Source: Corbicula japonica
Lineage: Eukaryota; Mollusca; Bivalvia; Venerida; Cyrenidae
Length of the DNA stretch: 64,000 nt
Reading direction: 5' to 3'
Assembly: GCA_038501625.1 (NCBI GenBank)
Contig: JAZAYU010000173.1
Location: 620,001-684,000, forward strand
Shown here piece by piece: positions 9,245 through 21,070 of this stretch (positions are counted from its first letter, which is position 1; each line of letters starts with the position of its first letter). The notes beneath the pieces are model-generated. The model was not told the origin of the DNA and did not search any database. It was given only the letters and a program-made list of their open reading frames with translations. The position numbers and the translations under genes were made by a program.

Positions 9245-12100
9245 AAGACAAAATGAACAAAGCAAAAAGTACGGTTAGATCCTATCCTTCCACAAAAAAC
9301 ACGAATTTGTATTCGATGTTTTATAATGATCAACTTAATAGTATAGACGGTTCACAAAAAAGTGAAATATGCATATCATGAATCGTCACACTCGAAATAA
9401 ATATAAGAGTGTTTGGGTGAGTGGGGAGGGGTGTGAACAATGACTGTAAATTACAAACTATGAGGGATGAAACGACTAAAGTATTGATGAAAGTGCAGGG
9501 CGACGTTTTACGGCCGCCAAACTTTAATTACTGATGACAACTTATCGCACGGTAGTGTGGCACAACATGAATTAATGTTTATTTGTGGTATTTACTCTTC
9601 AAATTATGCATAGGTTTTCATCTTTAAGATTTTTTCTTCATTTCTTTCTCAGAAATAAAATTCTAATCTATTGGTTTGTTATTTTATCATAACGTCGGAA
9701 GGAATCACTGCAGGTCTTGTGGGCTGTTTAAACAAAATGGCTGGAAAAGTGAAACAAATAGTGAAAAAATAAAGTTCGTTCGAATTCCAAACTTGTTATT
9801 CTGCATTTTTTGCTTATTGAAACTGAGTACAAAACTGAAAAGATTTTTGAAATTGGTCAACTGGTTGCTGAGATATTGTCATTTGAAAAATGGCAAGTGA
9901 AGTGAAAAAAATGTAAATAATTTAAATTCATAAAAAGTCCAAACTGGTTGGTCCATATGTTTGTACAGTCTTTTCAGTGATCAAAATCAATCAAGTTATA
10001 CCCATATGGGGCAGAATAAAAATTTTATGGAGCTTTATTAAACTATATTAAATAAATCAAAGAATTTTAATTAATGTGCTTAAAATAAAAGTATTGCTGT
10101 TTCTTATTATTTAAATGTGTATTTCTGTTAAAATACATGTTGAAGAATCAAACATAAGTGCTTTAGAACTTGTGGTATCGCATAAAGATAAAAAATTCAT
10201 TTTGTTAAAAAAGTGTGTCACACTCCTGACAACCACGAAAGTGCAGTGTACTCAAAACTGTTTCACTAAGGCCATTCCTGTTTGTCATAATTTAACGAAA
10301 CATGACATAGACTTCCAGGAAAATACATGCTCTTGTTTTCATGTGAAGGATATGTTGACAGAATTTTGCAATATTTGCAAAATGTCACACTCCTGACAAA
10401 TTTAGCTGACATTCCCTGAAGGGAGCTGCAGACAAATATAATTTCAATATAGGTGATAATATTATAATTATTGCATCTAGAAACATGCAACTTAATGATA
10501 CACAAAACATTTCTTATGTACTGTTAATCTTAAAAGTCCTATAAATTTATAAAGCAAAGGGGTATTGATTTTCTTGAGGTATTTTCTAATCTACCACACT
10601 TGACTTAATAGCATATATTTTGATTACTGTAAGTATAATATGCTTAATTTTATCATTATTTGATGCCTAATAAATGCACCTGTAACTAAAACATCACTAA
10701 AACTTGTCTTTACTCAAGCTTTTTGTAAAATAATGGTCTGAACAAATGTGATTTTGAAAAGTGTCACACTTTTTTGTCACACTCCTGGCATTTTTTTGCC
10801 CTTTATTTTAGAATATTTTTTAATGGATTGTGCTATTTTGATGAAACTTTACAAATCTTTAAAGGGCATGATGAGACACCTGTGCAAAGTAGGAAAATGG
10901 AAGTAACTGTTTGTTGTACATTTTAATAACAGGAAACCCAAAACAGCCATTTTTTTGAAACAGCCCTTGTCTATTATTGTCTATATTTACATGTAAACTT
11001 CATCCATCATGGCCCCGAACATCGCTCAGTTCTGACCTTCAACCCAAGAGATTGCCGAGATAAGTTATTGGTCTCCATATCCAGTTTTATAGCGTTGGCA
11101 CCTGTGTAAAGTATATTATCGTGAAAAGTGAGTAGTGTTTGTTACCGTAACTATGCTTGCAACCAGCAGCCAAAATCTCCAAAAATGACAAACAAGTGTA
11201 ATGTTTTAGGATGTGAGAAATGGCTACCAAATCATATTTGTTTAGTGTTTGGAATTAAGCAATTACAATCAAACATATCTCGAAAGTAGAATACGAATTA
11301 AATATTGATACCTATATCTATACGTTTCAATTTATTAATTTCAATAATGGATCTATCATTTAATATCATGAAAATCCCATTGTTTATTAGTGACTGGAAG
11401 CTTTAGCATTTTCACATTTGTTTAGAGTCAAACTTGAAAACAAAAGATGGGATTTGAGTAGCCGTGAGTAAAGGTTAACACATGGACTTGTTTTGAGTTT
11501 CTTCATGCATGTCCACATGCTAAAACGAAACTTTCGTGCTTTTGTACTGGATTACTGTAGGAGAGAAAGTTTAAGACCTTAATGGACAATAAGTGTATCG
11601 ATTGGTTATTTATTGATTTTAAAACACATCGGTATACCTTTGCCAATTTATTAAACTTTTACACACATCAAAAATATTCAAACAATAAAGTGTTGCGTTT
11701 TCATTGGCACTCAGTATATTTATTTTCTCGAGTCCTCGTTTGTTATTTGCAACATATATATTGTGTTTCTCATATTTAAATGTGATCATGTATTGAGTGT
11801 TTGAATAAAATCTTGAAACTTTTGAATAAATGAATTTGGTTATACAAAACGACCCTGCTTAATTACTGTTTGGTCAAACAACTGCGTATGTGCCATTTGT
11901 TTAATACATAAACAAAACTTGTAAATTCAAACAATGTTTCATATTAACCTGCTATGAACTATGTGCAAACGCACTTAATATGTTCAATTTCTTTTAAAGT
12001 GTTAACTGCGGTTATACATTGTGTTGTTTGTTTACAAAGTAAATTCTTCGCTAAGCCACAACGAATAAAACCTGCACCAAACAATCATGTATAATTATTA
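9245..12100. other. Gene-poor stretch, possible decayed repeat
   Basis: AT-rich sequence without a recognisable gene. The phrase 'tgtcacactcctgac' recurs near 10216 and 10383, with a variant near 10778, and borders an ATG-initiated 93-codon frame at 10115-10396 with several cysteines and no known motif. This could be an old transposon fragment. I see no splice-supported exon or RNA gene. Confidence 0.4.
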
Positions 12101-12221
12101 TTTGACCACGGTAATTTGGCAATGTTTATATTGGCGTGTTTACATTGGCGTTACATGTAAACAATGAATTCATATTTTGATCATTGTTTAATACAAAGCG
12201 TGAAGCTCCCAATACTTGTCC

Positions 12222-12300
12222 CATTACCCGAGTGGTCTAGACGCAGACAATTAAAATACTACGGTAGGATCGCTCTTATAGGTTGTAGGTTCGAAAAATG
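12222..12300 (+). other. tRNA-like sequence (box A and box B)
   Basis: Contains a box A-like 'CGAGTGGTCTAGACGC' and a box B-like 'GTAGGTTCGA', with spacing like a Leu- or Ser-type tRNA. The acceptor stem does not close, so this is a tRNA-derived repeat head rather than a tRNA gene. An inverted relative lies at 13885-13985. Confidence 0.5.
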
Positions 12301-12439
12301 GTTTTGTTGTTGTGTGTGTGTTGTTTTTTTTTTTACAGAATAATTATTTCCGCGATAAAATAAACTGAATCTAAATACATAATAACACTGAGATAACTGC
12401 TATAATATTAAAAAATAATAACAAGATATTTCCTTACAA

Positions 12440-12530
12440 GCCGCGTGCCAGTGTGAATCGAACCCGTGTCGAAAAAATGTTAAGCCTATGATAGCCGGAC
12501 GCCGTAACCACTGTGCTATCAAGGCGACGA
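12440..12530 (-). other. tRNA-like sequence
   Basis: On the minus strand 'GATAGCACAGTGGTTACGGC' resembles a D-arm with box A, and 'CACGGGTTCGATTCAC' resembles a T-arm with box B. The middle is extended and the acceptor arm is not complementary. It is probably a SINE-type head in the same element family. Confidence 0.5.
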
Positions 12531-13256
12531 GGTGTAAAAATGTATAAGTTGGCAAAATTAGTACTTTTAACGTGTGATTTTGCCTTTATCCGTGTTTGCA
12601 TTCTAGGTCGACCGAGGTAAATTGGCGATGTTTACAATTATTAATAGAATGTAAATACTGGTTAAGTCAAATTTAGGACTTACCAGTATTATTTTGCAGG
12701 ATTATATTATATCGCATCGATCGCGTCCGTTAGCAATGACATTTTTTTTCGACACGTCTTCGAATCATTCACGGAGTTCAGAGATATATTTCGATTTCTA
12801 TTTTTCGGCGTTAGCTGTCTAAGCTCACTTTTGACCTAGTTTTTCGACCAATGAAATGTTGTAAATAATACTCGTATTCTCTTATTATGCAGAGGGAAAA
12901 TGAAATAAGCTTTTTCGATTGGTAGCTATTTACACCAGAGAGGCATCTAGCAGGGTGGAGAGGTATCTAGTGGGATTTTTATTATTATGCACCGGAAAAA
13001 TCAAATAGATTAATTCGATTGGTTGTTAGTGGGTGTTGTATTGTAGGAAAAACATATTTACGATTTAAGTAACCAGTTAAGTCAATATTGATGGCTTTTA
13101 TACAATATTATATGGAATATTCTTGGGTGTCAGGTAAACACTTGCATACAATACACAGTGTAAAACGAAAGAGAAGTGTAGATAATTCCAGTTCTTACTG
13201 GTTCCTGTCTAGTTCCTTTGATTCTGATTGTTATTTCAAGTACGAAATACAAGTTT

Positions 13257-13322
13257 ATTGTAGTGTAGTGGCTAATACTCTCGCCTCTCAAGCGGAGGCC
13301 CCGGGTTCAATACTCAGGACGG
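13257..13322 (+). other. tRNA-Glu-like pseudogene or SINE head
   Basis: Reads 'TAGTGTAGTGGCTAATAC' (D-arm), an anticodon loop CTCTCAA giving anticodon CTC (Glu-type), and 'CCGGGTTCAATACTC' (T-arm). The 5' flank does not pair with the 3' 'GGACGGAC', so no acceptor stem forms. Not a functional tRNA. Confidence 0.5.
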
Positions 13323-14227
13323 ACACTTTTTTTTAAGTTAATATACGTAAAAGTTGGTAGATTTCGCTCTTGTAACAGGCTGTTATTATTTATATTTATT
13401 AAATTTCAAGGACATATATTCATCTTGAATTCTCACTCTACACGAGGTATTTTATTGAAACTGAATATTTTGCTTTAGTCTCTTTAATCGACTTGTTATC
13501 ACTGTATGAAATTGTTGCAACAGCTTCAACATTTTTTTGAAAGACACTTTCAATAAATTTTGTAGTTGTAATGATTCGGTCGCTTTATCTCTAAGTCATA
13601 CTAAGAAGGCAGGGAGGGTTCGTCGACAGCTATAACAAATAAAATAAAATAACTAAACTGTGTCTGCTTGCCTCTCTGTATTTCTTTCTTTCTTATATAC
13701 ATGTTTATATAAATCTTTTCCATCAACGCCGTTTATCTTTTTTAAAGATAGTTCTTGTTTAAGTTATATTGCAGTTATTTCGTATCTTATACTTTTGCTT
13801 CAATTTATTCTATCAAATCGATTATCTCGAGGATATCGAGGAAATAATTATTGTGTAAACAGTTTAAAAAGTTATTAAAAAACATGTTTCGAACCTACAA
13901 CCTATTGTACCGTTTCTAACATTGCATTTCAACGTATTTTTATTGACTGCATCTTAGACCACTCGGCTAATGGGGCGAGTGATGGGAGTGTTTGTATGAA
14001 ACAACGATAATTGTATATGTCTATTGTTTACATGCAACGCCAATGTAAACACGCCAATGTAAACATTGCCAAATTATAGTTCGATTTTGACCCGTGAGCT
14101 GTGACCTTTCGGACAAGTCCACTGTTATAATCCTAAATAGGTAAAGTGCGTCAATTTGCAGTGTTACCGTTAGTTTACTTAATTTACACTACATTAAAAC
14201 CTGTTCAAAGCAACAGATATTCAGTCA

Positions 14228-14301
14228 CGACGCAATAGCTCAGTGGGTAAGGATCTCGGGCTATGATGCAAAACATTGCAAGTTCGAACCCAAAACAGTA
14301 A
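14228..14301 (+). other. tRNA-like pseudogene
   Basis: 'AATAGCTCAGTGGGTAAGG' is a good D-arm with box A and 'CAAGTTCGAACCC' a good T-arm with box B. The anticodon stem is not convincingly paired and the acceptor stem is poor, so this is a tRNA-derived sequence of uncertain identity. Confidence 0.5.
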
Positions 14302-14600
14302 CTTTTTTAATTTTTGTCTTTCATTTGCTTTTCATCAATTTAGTTCACAAGATTTTATGATTTTATTTTTATAGTTGTTTTATCTTTAATTTTGCAATTG
14401 CCTTTTCATTTTGTTCATGCTAATTATATTCTCTAACAATATTTATTTTGTTAAGCAGCTTGCAGCGACCTCTTAAACCTCTGCACCGAAGGGGCGCGGA
14501 CAACTGTTGACTGTTTTGTAAAGAAATGTAGTAAATGGAAAATTACATTCTCTTTCTTTTATTTACAAAAAATAAAAAAAAGCAGATACAATAGAAATCC

Positions 14601-14685
14601 CCTCATGGGATTCGAACACACAACCCTTCTGCTACATTGTTAGAAATCAGATGCGTTGCTGTCACGGCCATGAAACCTTTTGATT
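14601..14685 (-). other. tRNA-like pseudogene
   Basis: On the minus strand 'TGGCCGTGACAGCAACGC' resembles box A and 'TGTGTTCGAATCCCATGAGG' resembles the T-arm and acceptor end. The middle portion is long and the 5' acceptor strand does not match. Probably a tRNA-derived repeat. Confidence 0.45.
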
Positions 14686-15059
14686 CAGAGACGGAGAACT
14701 TTTACATTACGAGCTATGGTGGAAATCTCTAACTTCCCTATTTTGTGGATTATTCCAAAAATCTATTAATACAAAAGTACATTTACGGCTCAATGCATAA
14801 AATCGGACTATACCTCTGTCCAATATAATACTTTGTTTTAAAGGTCAAACTCTATTTGCTGTATTTCTATGGAACGCCTAAACTGTTTTATGTTAAGAAA
14901 AACTATAGTGCTCGGTCAACGGTCTTTCTGTTGAGTCCTAAAAACGATATGCCGTGTGATTATTGTAATGTGACCTGTAACTGAAATGGCATGTTATGGG
15001 ATGTTATTGATTTCTAGTGTAAAAAGAACGTGTTCTTGGGTGCTGTGTTTAAGTGAAGC

Positions 15060-15975
15060 AGTGTATTACTGAGTGATTCTTCGTTATATTCAGTTCCAAT
15101 TACATGCCGTTGGGTGGTAAAAGTATCATGTTCTATTATGATAATATTCTGTCTAGTGGGTAATTCTTTATGTTGAGTGATGAAAACATACTGTTGAGTA
15201 GTTTCAACATTATGTTTTGTCGAAGCAGTGTCGTGTTGAGTGATTATTTCATTGTGCTCAGTTGCAATGTCATGCTGTTAGGTGGTAGAAGTATTATGTT
15301 CAGTTATAATAGTATTCTGTCTAGTGAGTAATTCTTTATGTTCAGTCATGAAAACATACTGTTGAGTAGTTTCAACATTATGTTTAGTCGAAGCAGTGTC
15401 TTGTTGAGTGATTATTTCATTGTGTTCAGTTGCAATGACATGCTGTTGGGTGGTAGAAGTATCGTGTTCAGTTATGATAATGTTCTGTCTAGTGAGTAAT
15501 TCTTTATGTTCAGTCATGAAAGTATACTGTTGAGTAGTTTTAAAATTATGTTTAGTCGAAGCAGTGTATTACTGAGTGATTATATCATTATGTCCAGTTG
15601 AAATGACATGCTGTTGGGTGGTAGAAGTATCATGTCCAGTTTTGATAATGTTCTGTCTAGTAAGTAATTCTTTATGTTGAGTCATGAAAGTATACTGTTG
15701 AGTAGTTTTAAAATTATGTTTAGTCGAAGCAGTTTTTTACTGAGTGATTAATTCATTATGTTCAGTTGCAATGACATGCTTTTGAGTGGTAGAAGTATCT
15801 TGTTCAGTTATGATAATGTTCTGTCCAGTGAGTAATTATTTATGTTCAGTTATGAAAATAAACTGTTGAGTAGTTTCAACATTATGTTTAGTCGGGACAG
15901 TGTATTACTGAGTGATTACTCCAATATGTTCAGTTGCAATGACATGCTATTGGATGGTAGAATTATCTTGCTCAA
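15060..15975 (-). repeat. Coding-like minisatellite: 42-bp monomers in 168-bp higher-order units
   Basis: About five 168-bp units, marked by 'ttctgtctagt' near 15148, 15313, 15483, 15651 and 15820. Each is built of four 42-bp monomers. On the minus strand each monomer encodes 14 residues of the pattern TEH-x5-T-x-Q-x3, for example TEHKELLTRQNIII then TEHDTSTTQQHVIA. The frame is open for 80 codons at 15278-15517 and continues across single-base stops on both sides. No signal peptide or flanking exon is visible. It could be a decayed exon of a repetitive protein or a satellite with a fortuitously open frame. Confidence 0.8.
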
Positions 15976-16574
15976 ATGTGTTGTTGAATAATAAGATTTT
16001 ATGTTTTTCTACTTATGCGGGGTCCCTTAAAACAAAACAAGAAATTAAGAGCAATTTTCTGTTTGCTTGACCTATTTATGCAAGAAATGCATTTTTAGCA
16101 AAATTAAGGGTAACAAACTTTTCCAAGGTCAATTATTACAATATTAAAGCATAAGTTGAAGACTGTTGTTGGCATATGATCCTAAATAAAGAGTAAATTC
16201 AATGTCTTTCTAATAAAGAAATGGACAAAAAGTGACCAATTAGAACTTTGGGTGAGTGTATGTTTGCATTTAGTACTTAGGATATGCTTATCTTATATCG
16301 ATGCCAATTTTATTGCCTTGCACGCTTTAACACAGCAACAGTTTTTTAAGCTCCGCCTATTCAGCTTCGTCTTTTAAATCATTAATTCGTCTTCGTTAAA
16401 ATTCAGCGGCAGTATCATAACTGGTATGGGGGTATGGCCTTGAATTATTACATTGCATATTTTGTCGGACGTGTACTTTATAAAACGAACTACTTCAGAG
16501 CATTAAACAAGCTTAATCGATCTAAATTTGTATACTGAAAATGTTGAAGATGTTTATGTAAGTGGATATGTTAT

Positions 16575-16947
16575 TACAGTACTGTGAACGTTTAATGTCA
16601 CAAAATTTGCGTCTATCGTGCGTCCGTCTATCGCGTATCGTGCGTCCGTCTAACGTGCATCGTGCGTCCGTATATCGTGTATCGTGCATCAAACGTTTTA
16701 ATTTAATCATGCAAACGTGAATAAATTACTTGCATATTCAAATTAATGTGATTTAATTTCAAACATTCATATTATATTTTGAAAACGTTTTCAAATTTTT
16801 AGAAATCTCGTCCACAAATTTTATGAATCGGTAATATCGTGTATCGTCCGTCTATCGCGTATCGTGCGTCCGTCTATCGTGTATCGTGCGTCCGTATATC
16901 GCGTATCGTGCGTTTCGTGTGTAACCTTAAACGTTCACAGTACTGTA
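16575..16947. mobile_element. Tc1/mariner-like MITE with subterminal repeats (copy 1)
   Basis: A 373-bp element with ends TACAGTACTGTGAACGTTTA and its complement. The TA at each end fits a TA target duplication, with CAGT as terminal bases. Subterminal arrays of about 20 bp ('tatcgcgtatcgtgcgtccg' type) lie inside both ends in inverted orientation around an AT-rich centre. A second copy of the same length, in opposite orientation, is at 43645-44017. No ORF, so non-autonomous. Confidence 0.85.
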
Positions 16948-17092
16948 AATATGTTCTATTGTAACAACATCTTACGGGGTTAAATGAAGATTTTTACTAA
17001 ATAAAAAAAGGTGAAGCTGACCGATCTATTTGAGTTCATTTATTCCTGGCTTCGTATACATGCTTATTTAACTCTGTCTCAGCAGGTCTGGA

Positions 17093-17224
17093 GGTTATAA
17101 AACTTAGATTGAAAACCAGTCTCAGATCTCAAGCATCTGATTGGCTGAAATGGCGACTGGTCGCCATTTCAGCCAATCAGATACTTGAGATTTGAGACTG
17201 GTTTCCATGCTCAGTTTTATAACC
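17093..17224. mobile_element. Palindromic MITE family Pal1, copy 1
   Basis: A near-perfect palindrome with ends GGTTATAAAA and TTTTATAACC, arms containing 'ccagtctcagatctcaagca' and 'gattggctgaaatggcga'. Other copies are 22897-22988, 36895-37006, 37355-37433, 49004-49093, 50253-50384 and 52599-52644. No coding capacity. Confidence 0.85.
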
Positions 17225-17324
17225 TTGGAGCCAGGTTACCGATCATTGCCACCCATTCCGCGAAACAGTGGTGCCAATCGCTCCATATGTTCTAAATATT
17301 TTAAATATGTGAGCTTTTGCATGC

Positions 17325-17455
17325 AATTCTTCTCGAGTAGTGGGTGGGTTGGAGTTCATACAACATGGCAATTGTTACTTGTTTGTTCATTTGAGAGCCT
17401 ATGGGGAAAATCGTGAAGTTGTGCGCCCTAGAACTTGGTAAAACCCCCACTTGCA
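17325..17455 (-). repeat. R1 repeat, inverted partial copy
   Basis: The reverse complement matches the 'gggggtttaaaccaggttct' to 'ccaacccacccat' part of the R1 copy at 441-778, with moderate divergence. Confidence 0.65.
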
Positions 17456-17736
17456 AAATGACTTTTTACTCACCTATCGATAACGGTAATCTCTCAGGTT
17501 ACCGCTTGTTTTGGTTGTTTATGATATATTTTTGAAATTAAAATATTATAAACACACAGTCTGCTTTGCTTTATATTTTTGGTTATGTGGTAAGGCTGTG
17601 TTGTTTCTAAATGCAGTTATTTCTGATAAGCTTTAGACGCTGAATAAATAAACAAACTTTACTATATTATTGATGATTGCTACAAAATATTTAACGAGAA
17701 CTGTAAATGTGAGAGTTATTCGTGATATTTTTTGGC

Positions 17737-18619
17737 GGAAAATTTTGGCGAGAGTTATCCTCAGTTGTGCTAGAATTTTATTTCCTTTAGATTATTGACA
17801 AGAAGCCAAAGAATCGCTCTTAATCGTTTGTTATGTTTTAATAGGACCCTACCTTAGTAGGATAAACACAGAATCTTATTAATTCGCAGCAGTTTTGTTT
17901 TAAAAAATCCCGTTAAAGTACCCGATTTTACGTTTACCTCCCTTTCAATTAAAGACTGTTGTAGTTTTGACCCTGCGGTGTAAGTAAATGGTTTTGGTTC
18001 ATTAAAGAAAACAATCAATAAAAATTAAAAAGATAGTTGGTGATTGATTCCAAGACAAAACAGTTCGTTTCACAACCTCTCTTGACATAGGGAAGAAATG
18101 AAACTACCATACATTGTAAACATAAACAATTGATGACCAATTAGAACTTTGGGTGAGTATATAAATTTGTTTTTATCCTGTATGTTGCCTATATAAATGA
18201 GTTTAGTGATCAGTTAGCATCATGTGATGAAGATGTCTAAAACTTATTATCAAAAGCGTGTTAGTGCAATAAAATGTTTGTGTGTACAGGCGTTTGATAA
18301 AATATTAGATAATCCCAAAGCAATACGACTACGTCGGCAGCCCCTAGCCAACCATGCAAGAGACAAACACATACCATCTCTGTACCACAACAAGGACAGT
18401 TCAAGTATGTTAATATACTTCCACCCAAACTGATAGGCATTCTGCGTGGTTTGATATGTTTGTTATAAGTATGTCAATTGAAATATGACGCCACAAACAA
18501 CTAACGAAAAAGAGAACCTTTGGGGATACCGCCTTGGAACGGTCAGTGGCAAAACAAATTGCCACTGGGGGTTTAAACCATGTTCTAGGGTGCACCAACC
18601 TCACACTTGATCCAACAGG
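17737..18619 (+). repeat. 883-bp direct duplication, copy 1
   Basis: Nearly identical to 21269-22150, offset by about 3.53 kb. It contains a 'gaccaattagaactttgggt' motif followed by 'gagtatataaat', then a conserved frame starting ATG at 18224, and ends within an R1 copy. In this copy a TAG interrupts the longer upstream start used in copy 2. It could be a segmental duplication or two copies of an unrecognised element. Confidence 0.85.
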
Positions 18620-19368
18620 TTCTCGTATAACAAAACAAGTACAATTTTTCTTGGTGAAATAACACGAAAAATACAGAACTCTTGGAATGGATTATTTTTT
18701 TGTATTTCGTCTTGAATCAGATGCACTTTAACGTGGTTTTTATTAAATATCTTATTGAGAGACAATGTCATCAGTACATTAACTTTAAGACACTAGTCAA
18801 CGATTGTTTTCATTTAATTTTACCAACAGCAAGTTCTTATGTGTCGTTCAGACCGTATAAGTTTTTTTTCCGGTTTCGTGACGTGCTTTATTGGGGAAAT
18901 ATATGATTTTTCTTCCTCAGTATAGCACGCGGAACCGGTGTGCAAACGTGAATTGTCTAAACCGGAGGTCGAAAAAACATATAGGTGGAACAGACAATTA
19001 AACAAGAAAAAGAGTCGCCGTCCTTAACATAATATGAACTCTAGGTGCTACTATTAGCCCCCGAACTGTTAAGATACTTTATAGACATAGTAGATCAATT
19101 AATACCACCCTTTGCATAGTGATTATGGTAATTGGGCCTAATTACTGCAAAGTTAACGTTTTAAGTAGAATTTGAATATGCGGCCTCGGAAGCTCTATTG
19201 GCAGAGTTTTTGCCCGGCATTTCGGAGGTTTGTGGTACAAGTCATGCTCAATGATACTCATTTCAACCAAAAATTGCAACATCGGCGTTGTCGGCAGGGC
19301 AAAGTATCATTGGAGCTCCTTTTAGCTGGGGTAGTGCACCCAAATCTGGCCACTCCGTTGCTTACATT

Positions 19369-19558
19369 GGCCAAGTAAATTGGCAATGTTTCGTATAAGT
19401 TGGGAAAACGTATGACTATTTGAATCGGGCGGCATTGGTAACTCAGTTGTACAGTGTGAATGTGGCCAAGTAAAATGGGAATGTCTCGTATAAGTTGGGA
19501 AAACGTATGAGTATTTGAATCGGGCGGCATTGGTAACTCAGTTGTACAGTGTAATTTT
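19369..19558 (+). repeat. 95-bp tandem duplication
   Basis: Two adjacent units starting 'ggccaagtaaattgg' and 'ggccaagtaaaatgg', sharing 'gggcggcattggtaactcag'. They differ at a few bases. No gene is recognised here. Confidence 0.85.
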
Positions 19559-19975
19559 GGCAAGTACTATTTCTGTTTTAGGCTACTCATTTAACACGAA
19601 AACAACCGGAGGTTAAGGTATTTGCTTTGCCATAGACAAAAAAGAAAACGGCACGATGCACTTCCATCAAACTTTGCACAAACCAATTTTATTAATATAT
19701 GTTTAATTTATATAAGCTAAGAAAAGTTAGAACAGTAAAAAAAATAGCAAGACCCCCCAAAGAACCTTAAATTGGGAAGTTCTGTGGCGAACGGTTTAGT
19801 TAACGCTTCAATACCAAGTACAAGAGAGAAATCAAGCGAAGCAATAGTGTCAAGGTTATGGGATGATAACGTTTAATAGATATTTCAAATATAAAGCAAA
19901 TACATAAACAGTGAACATATAAGGTAATTTACCAACCAATATCTTTCTTCCGTGAACAAGAAGTATAAACAAACA

Positions 19976-20155
19976 TGGAATAAACGGTCGTAAAAGCTTC
20001 ATAAATGTTCCTGGAATAAACGGTCGTAAAAGCTTCATAAATGTTCCTGGAATAAACGGTCGTAAAAGCTTCATAAATGTTCCTGGAATAAACGGTCGTA
20101 AAAGCTTCATAAATGTTCCTGGAATAAACGGTCGTAAAAGCTTCATAAATGTTCC
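19976..20155. repeat. 36-bp tandem repeat, five identical units
   Basis: The unit begins 'tggaataaacggtcgtaaaa' and ends 'gcttcataaatgttcc'. Five copies are identical. Because 36 is divisible by three, two minus-strand frames stay open through it, but no motif or exon context supports coding. Confidence 0.95.
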
Positions 20156-20384
20156 TGTTTAACATTCAGGATTCCTGTATATTCTACAATTAACAATAAT
20201 TTCATTTCAGCACAAAACACATATGGTGGTAAATTCATTCCTGATTTGAGTAGTTTAAGTAAGAGTTAAGCTTGAAGATATTGGAGTATAACCAAATTGA
20301 ACACTGTTGTTGAATCTAAGGCGTTTTGCACTCCTGAAATAAAGAACTAGAATATGACAGTTTGTATATTTATATAACATAATA

Positions 20385-20545
20385 GATGAAAAGGGAACTT
20401 TAAAAGCCACCAAATACGACACATATCTAAATATTGCATGCTTGGCTTGATGGGCAGTTATGTAAATGCATGTTACTACCCACGCTACCTACCGACCGGC
20501 TGAGTGCTACAATATGGGCACCGACCAATACATGTGTCGTGGAAG
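20385..20545 (+). repeat. R2 repeat, copy 2
   Basis: Diverged and shortened copy of the 2470-2730 repeat, starting 'gatgaaaagggaac' and ending near the 'gctgagtgctacaatat' equivalent. Confidence 0.7.
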
Positions 20546-20963
20546 CAAATTACAACAGCACTGATTAAATGCAAATATATAGACATTATACGAGAATCAA
20601 TAGATGCCATACATTTCCCAAATTAATTTCTTGAATGCGATCATAAACTGATTTTAAACGAGATAACATAATTATATAAAAATTTAATGTGCCTATCAGA
20701 AATAACCAAATCCAGAGGTCGCAGCCTCTCCACATCTCAAAAAGCAGAGAGAAAAAAAGACCATGGTTTTATAAAATTACCAATGACAAAATAGACACTA
20801 TAAACATTAAACGAAATTGACATTTCGCTAGGTTACCACCTTTAAGAAATACTTTTGATGCATTCGATATTGAGGGACTTTGATGAAGAAGAATTAATCC
20901 CCCCTTCGGTATAAATTATCTTGAAAGTTTCTAGACGAAAAGAATTAAAATCGACGTATTTAC

Positions 20964-21070
20964 CGTTGCTTGGAGCAAGTTACTCTTTGTACAGCAATCC
21001 CGTCCACATGTATCGCAAGGTGTTGTTGATGCAAGTTTTGCTGGTAGGTAGCTCATCATAGAGCGCTCAG
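20964..21070 (-). CDS. TEP gene exon 22 (cysteine-rich tail)
   Basis: Acceptor 'ttttttcag', donor GTAAATAC, 107 bp, phase 1 in and 0 out. It encodes 'ERSMMSYLPAKLA' and then 'PCDTCGRDCC', with five cysteines in total, resembling the short Cys-rich C-termini of invertebrate TEPs. The open end implies at least one more 3' exon, not recognised nearby. Confidence 0.8.

Larger units (their letters stand above)
12104..14085. mobile_element. Composite inverted-repeat element carrying tRNA-like sequences
   Basis: The outer ends are inverted copies. The left begins 'ggtaatttggcaatgtt' and continues 'ggcgtgtttacattggcg'; the right end reads the same on the minus strand. Just inside each end lies a tRNA-like block (12222-12300 plus, 13885-13985 minus) facing inward. 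A second terminus-like motif, 'gaggtaaattggcgatgttt', is at 12613, so the unit may be two nested or joined copies. A compact single copy is at 59211-59710. Internal tRNA-like pieces suggest a SINE-derived or MITE/SINE hybrid family. Confidence 0.65.

Noticed and set aside
13257..13322. Functional tRNA-Glu gene
   Set aside because: The acceptor stem does not pair and the anticodon stem has a mismatch.
19856..20165. Repetitive minus-strand peptides (36-bp units)
   Set aside because: Two frames are open through the same identical repeat, which argues for non-coding tandem DNA.
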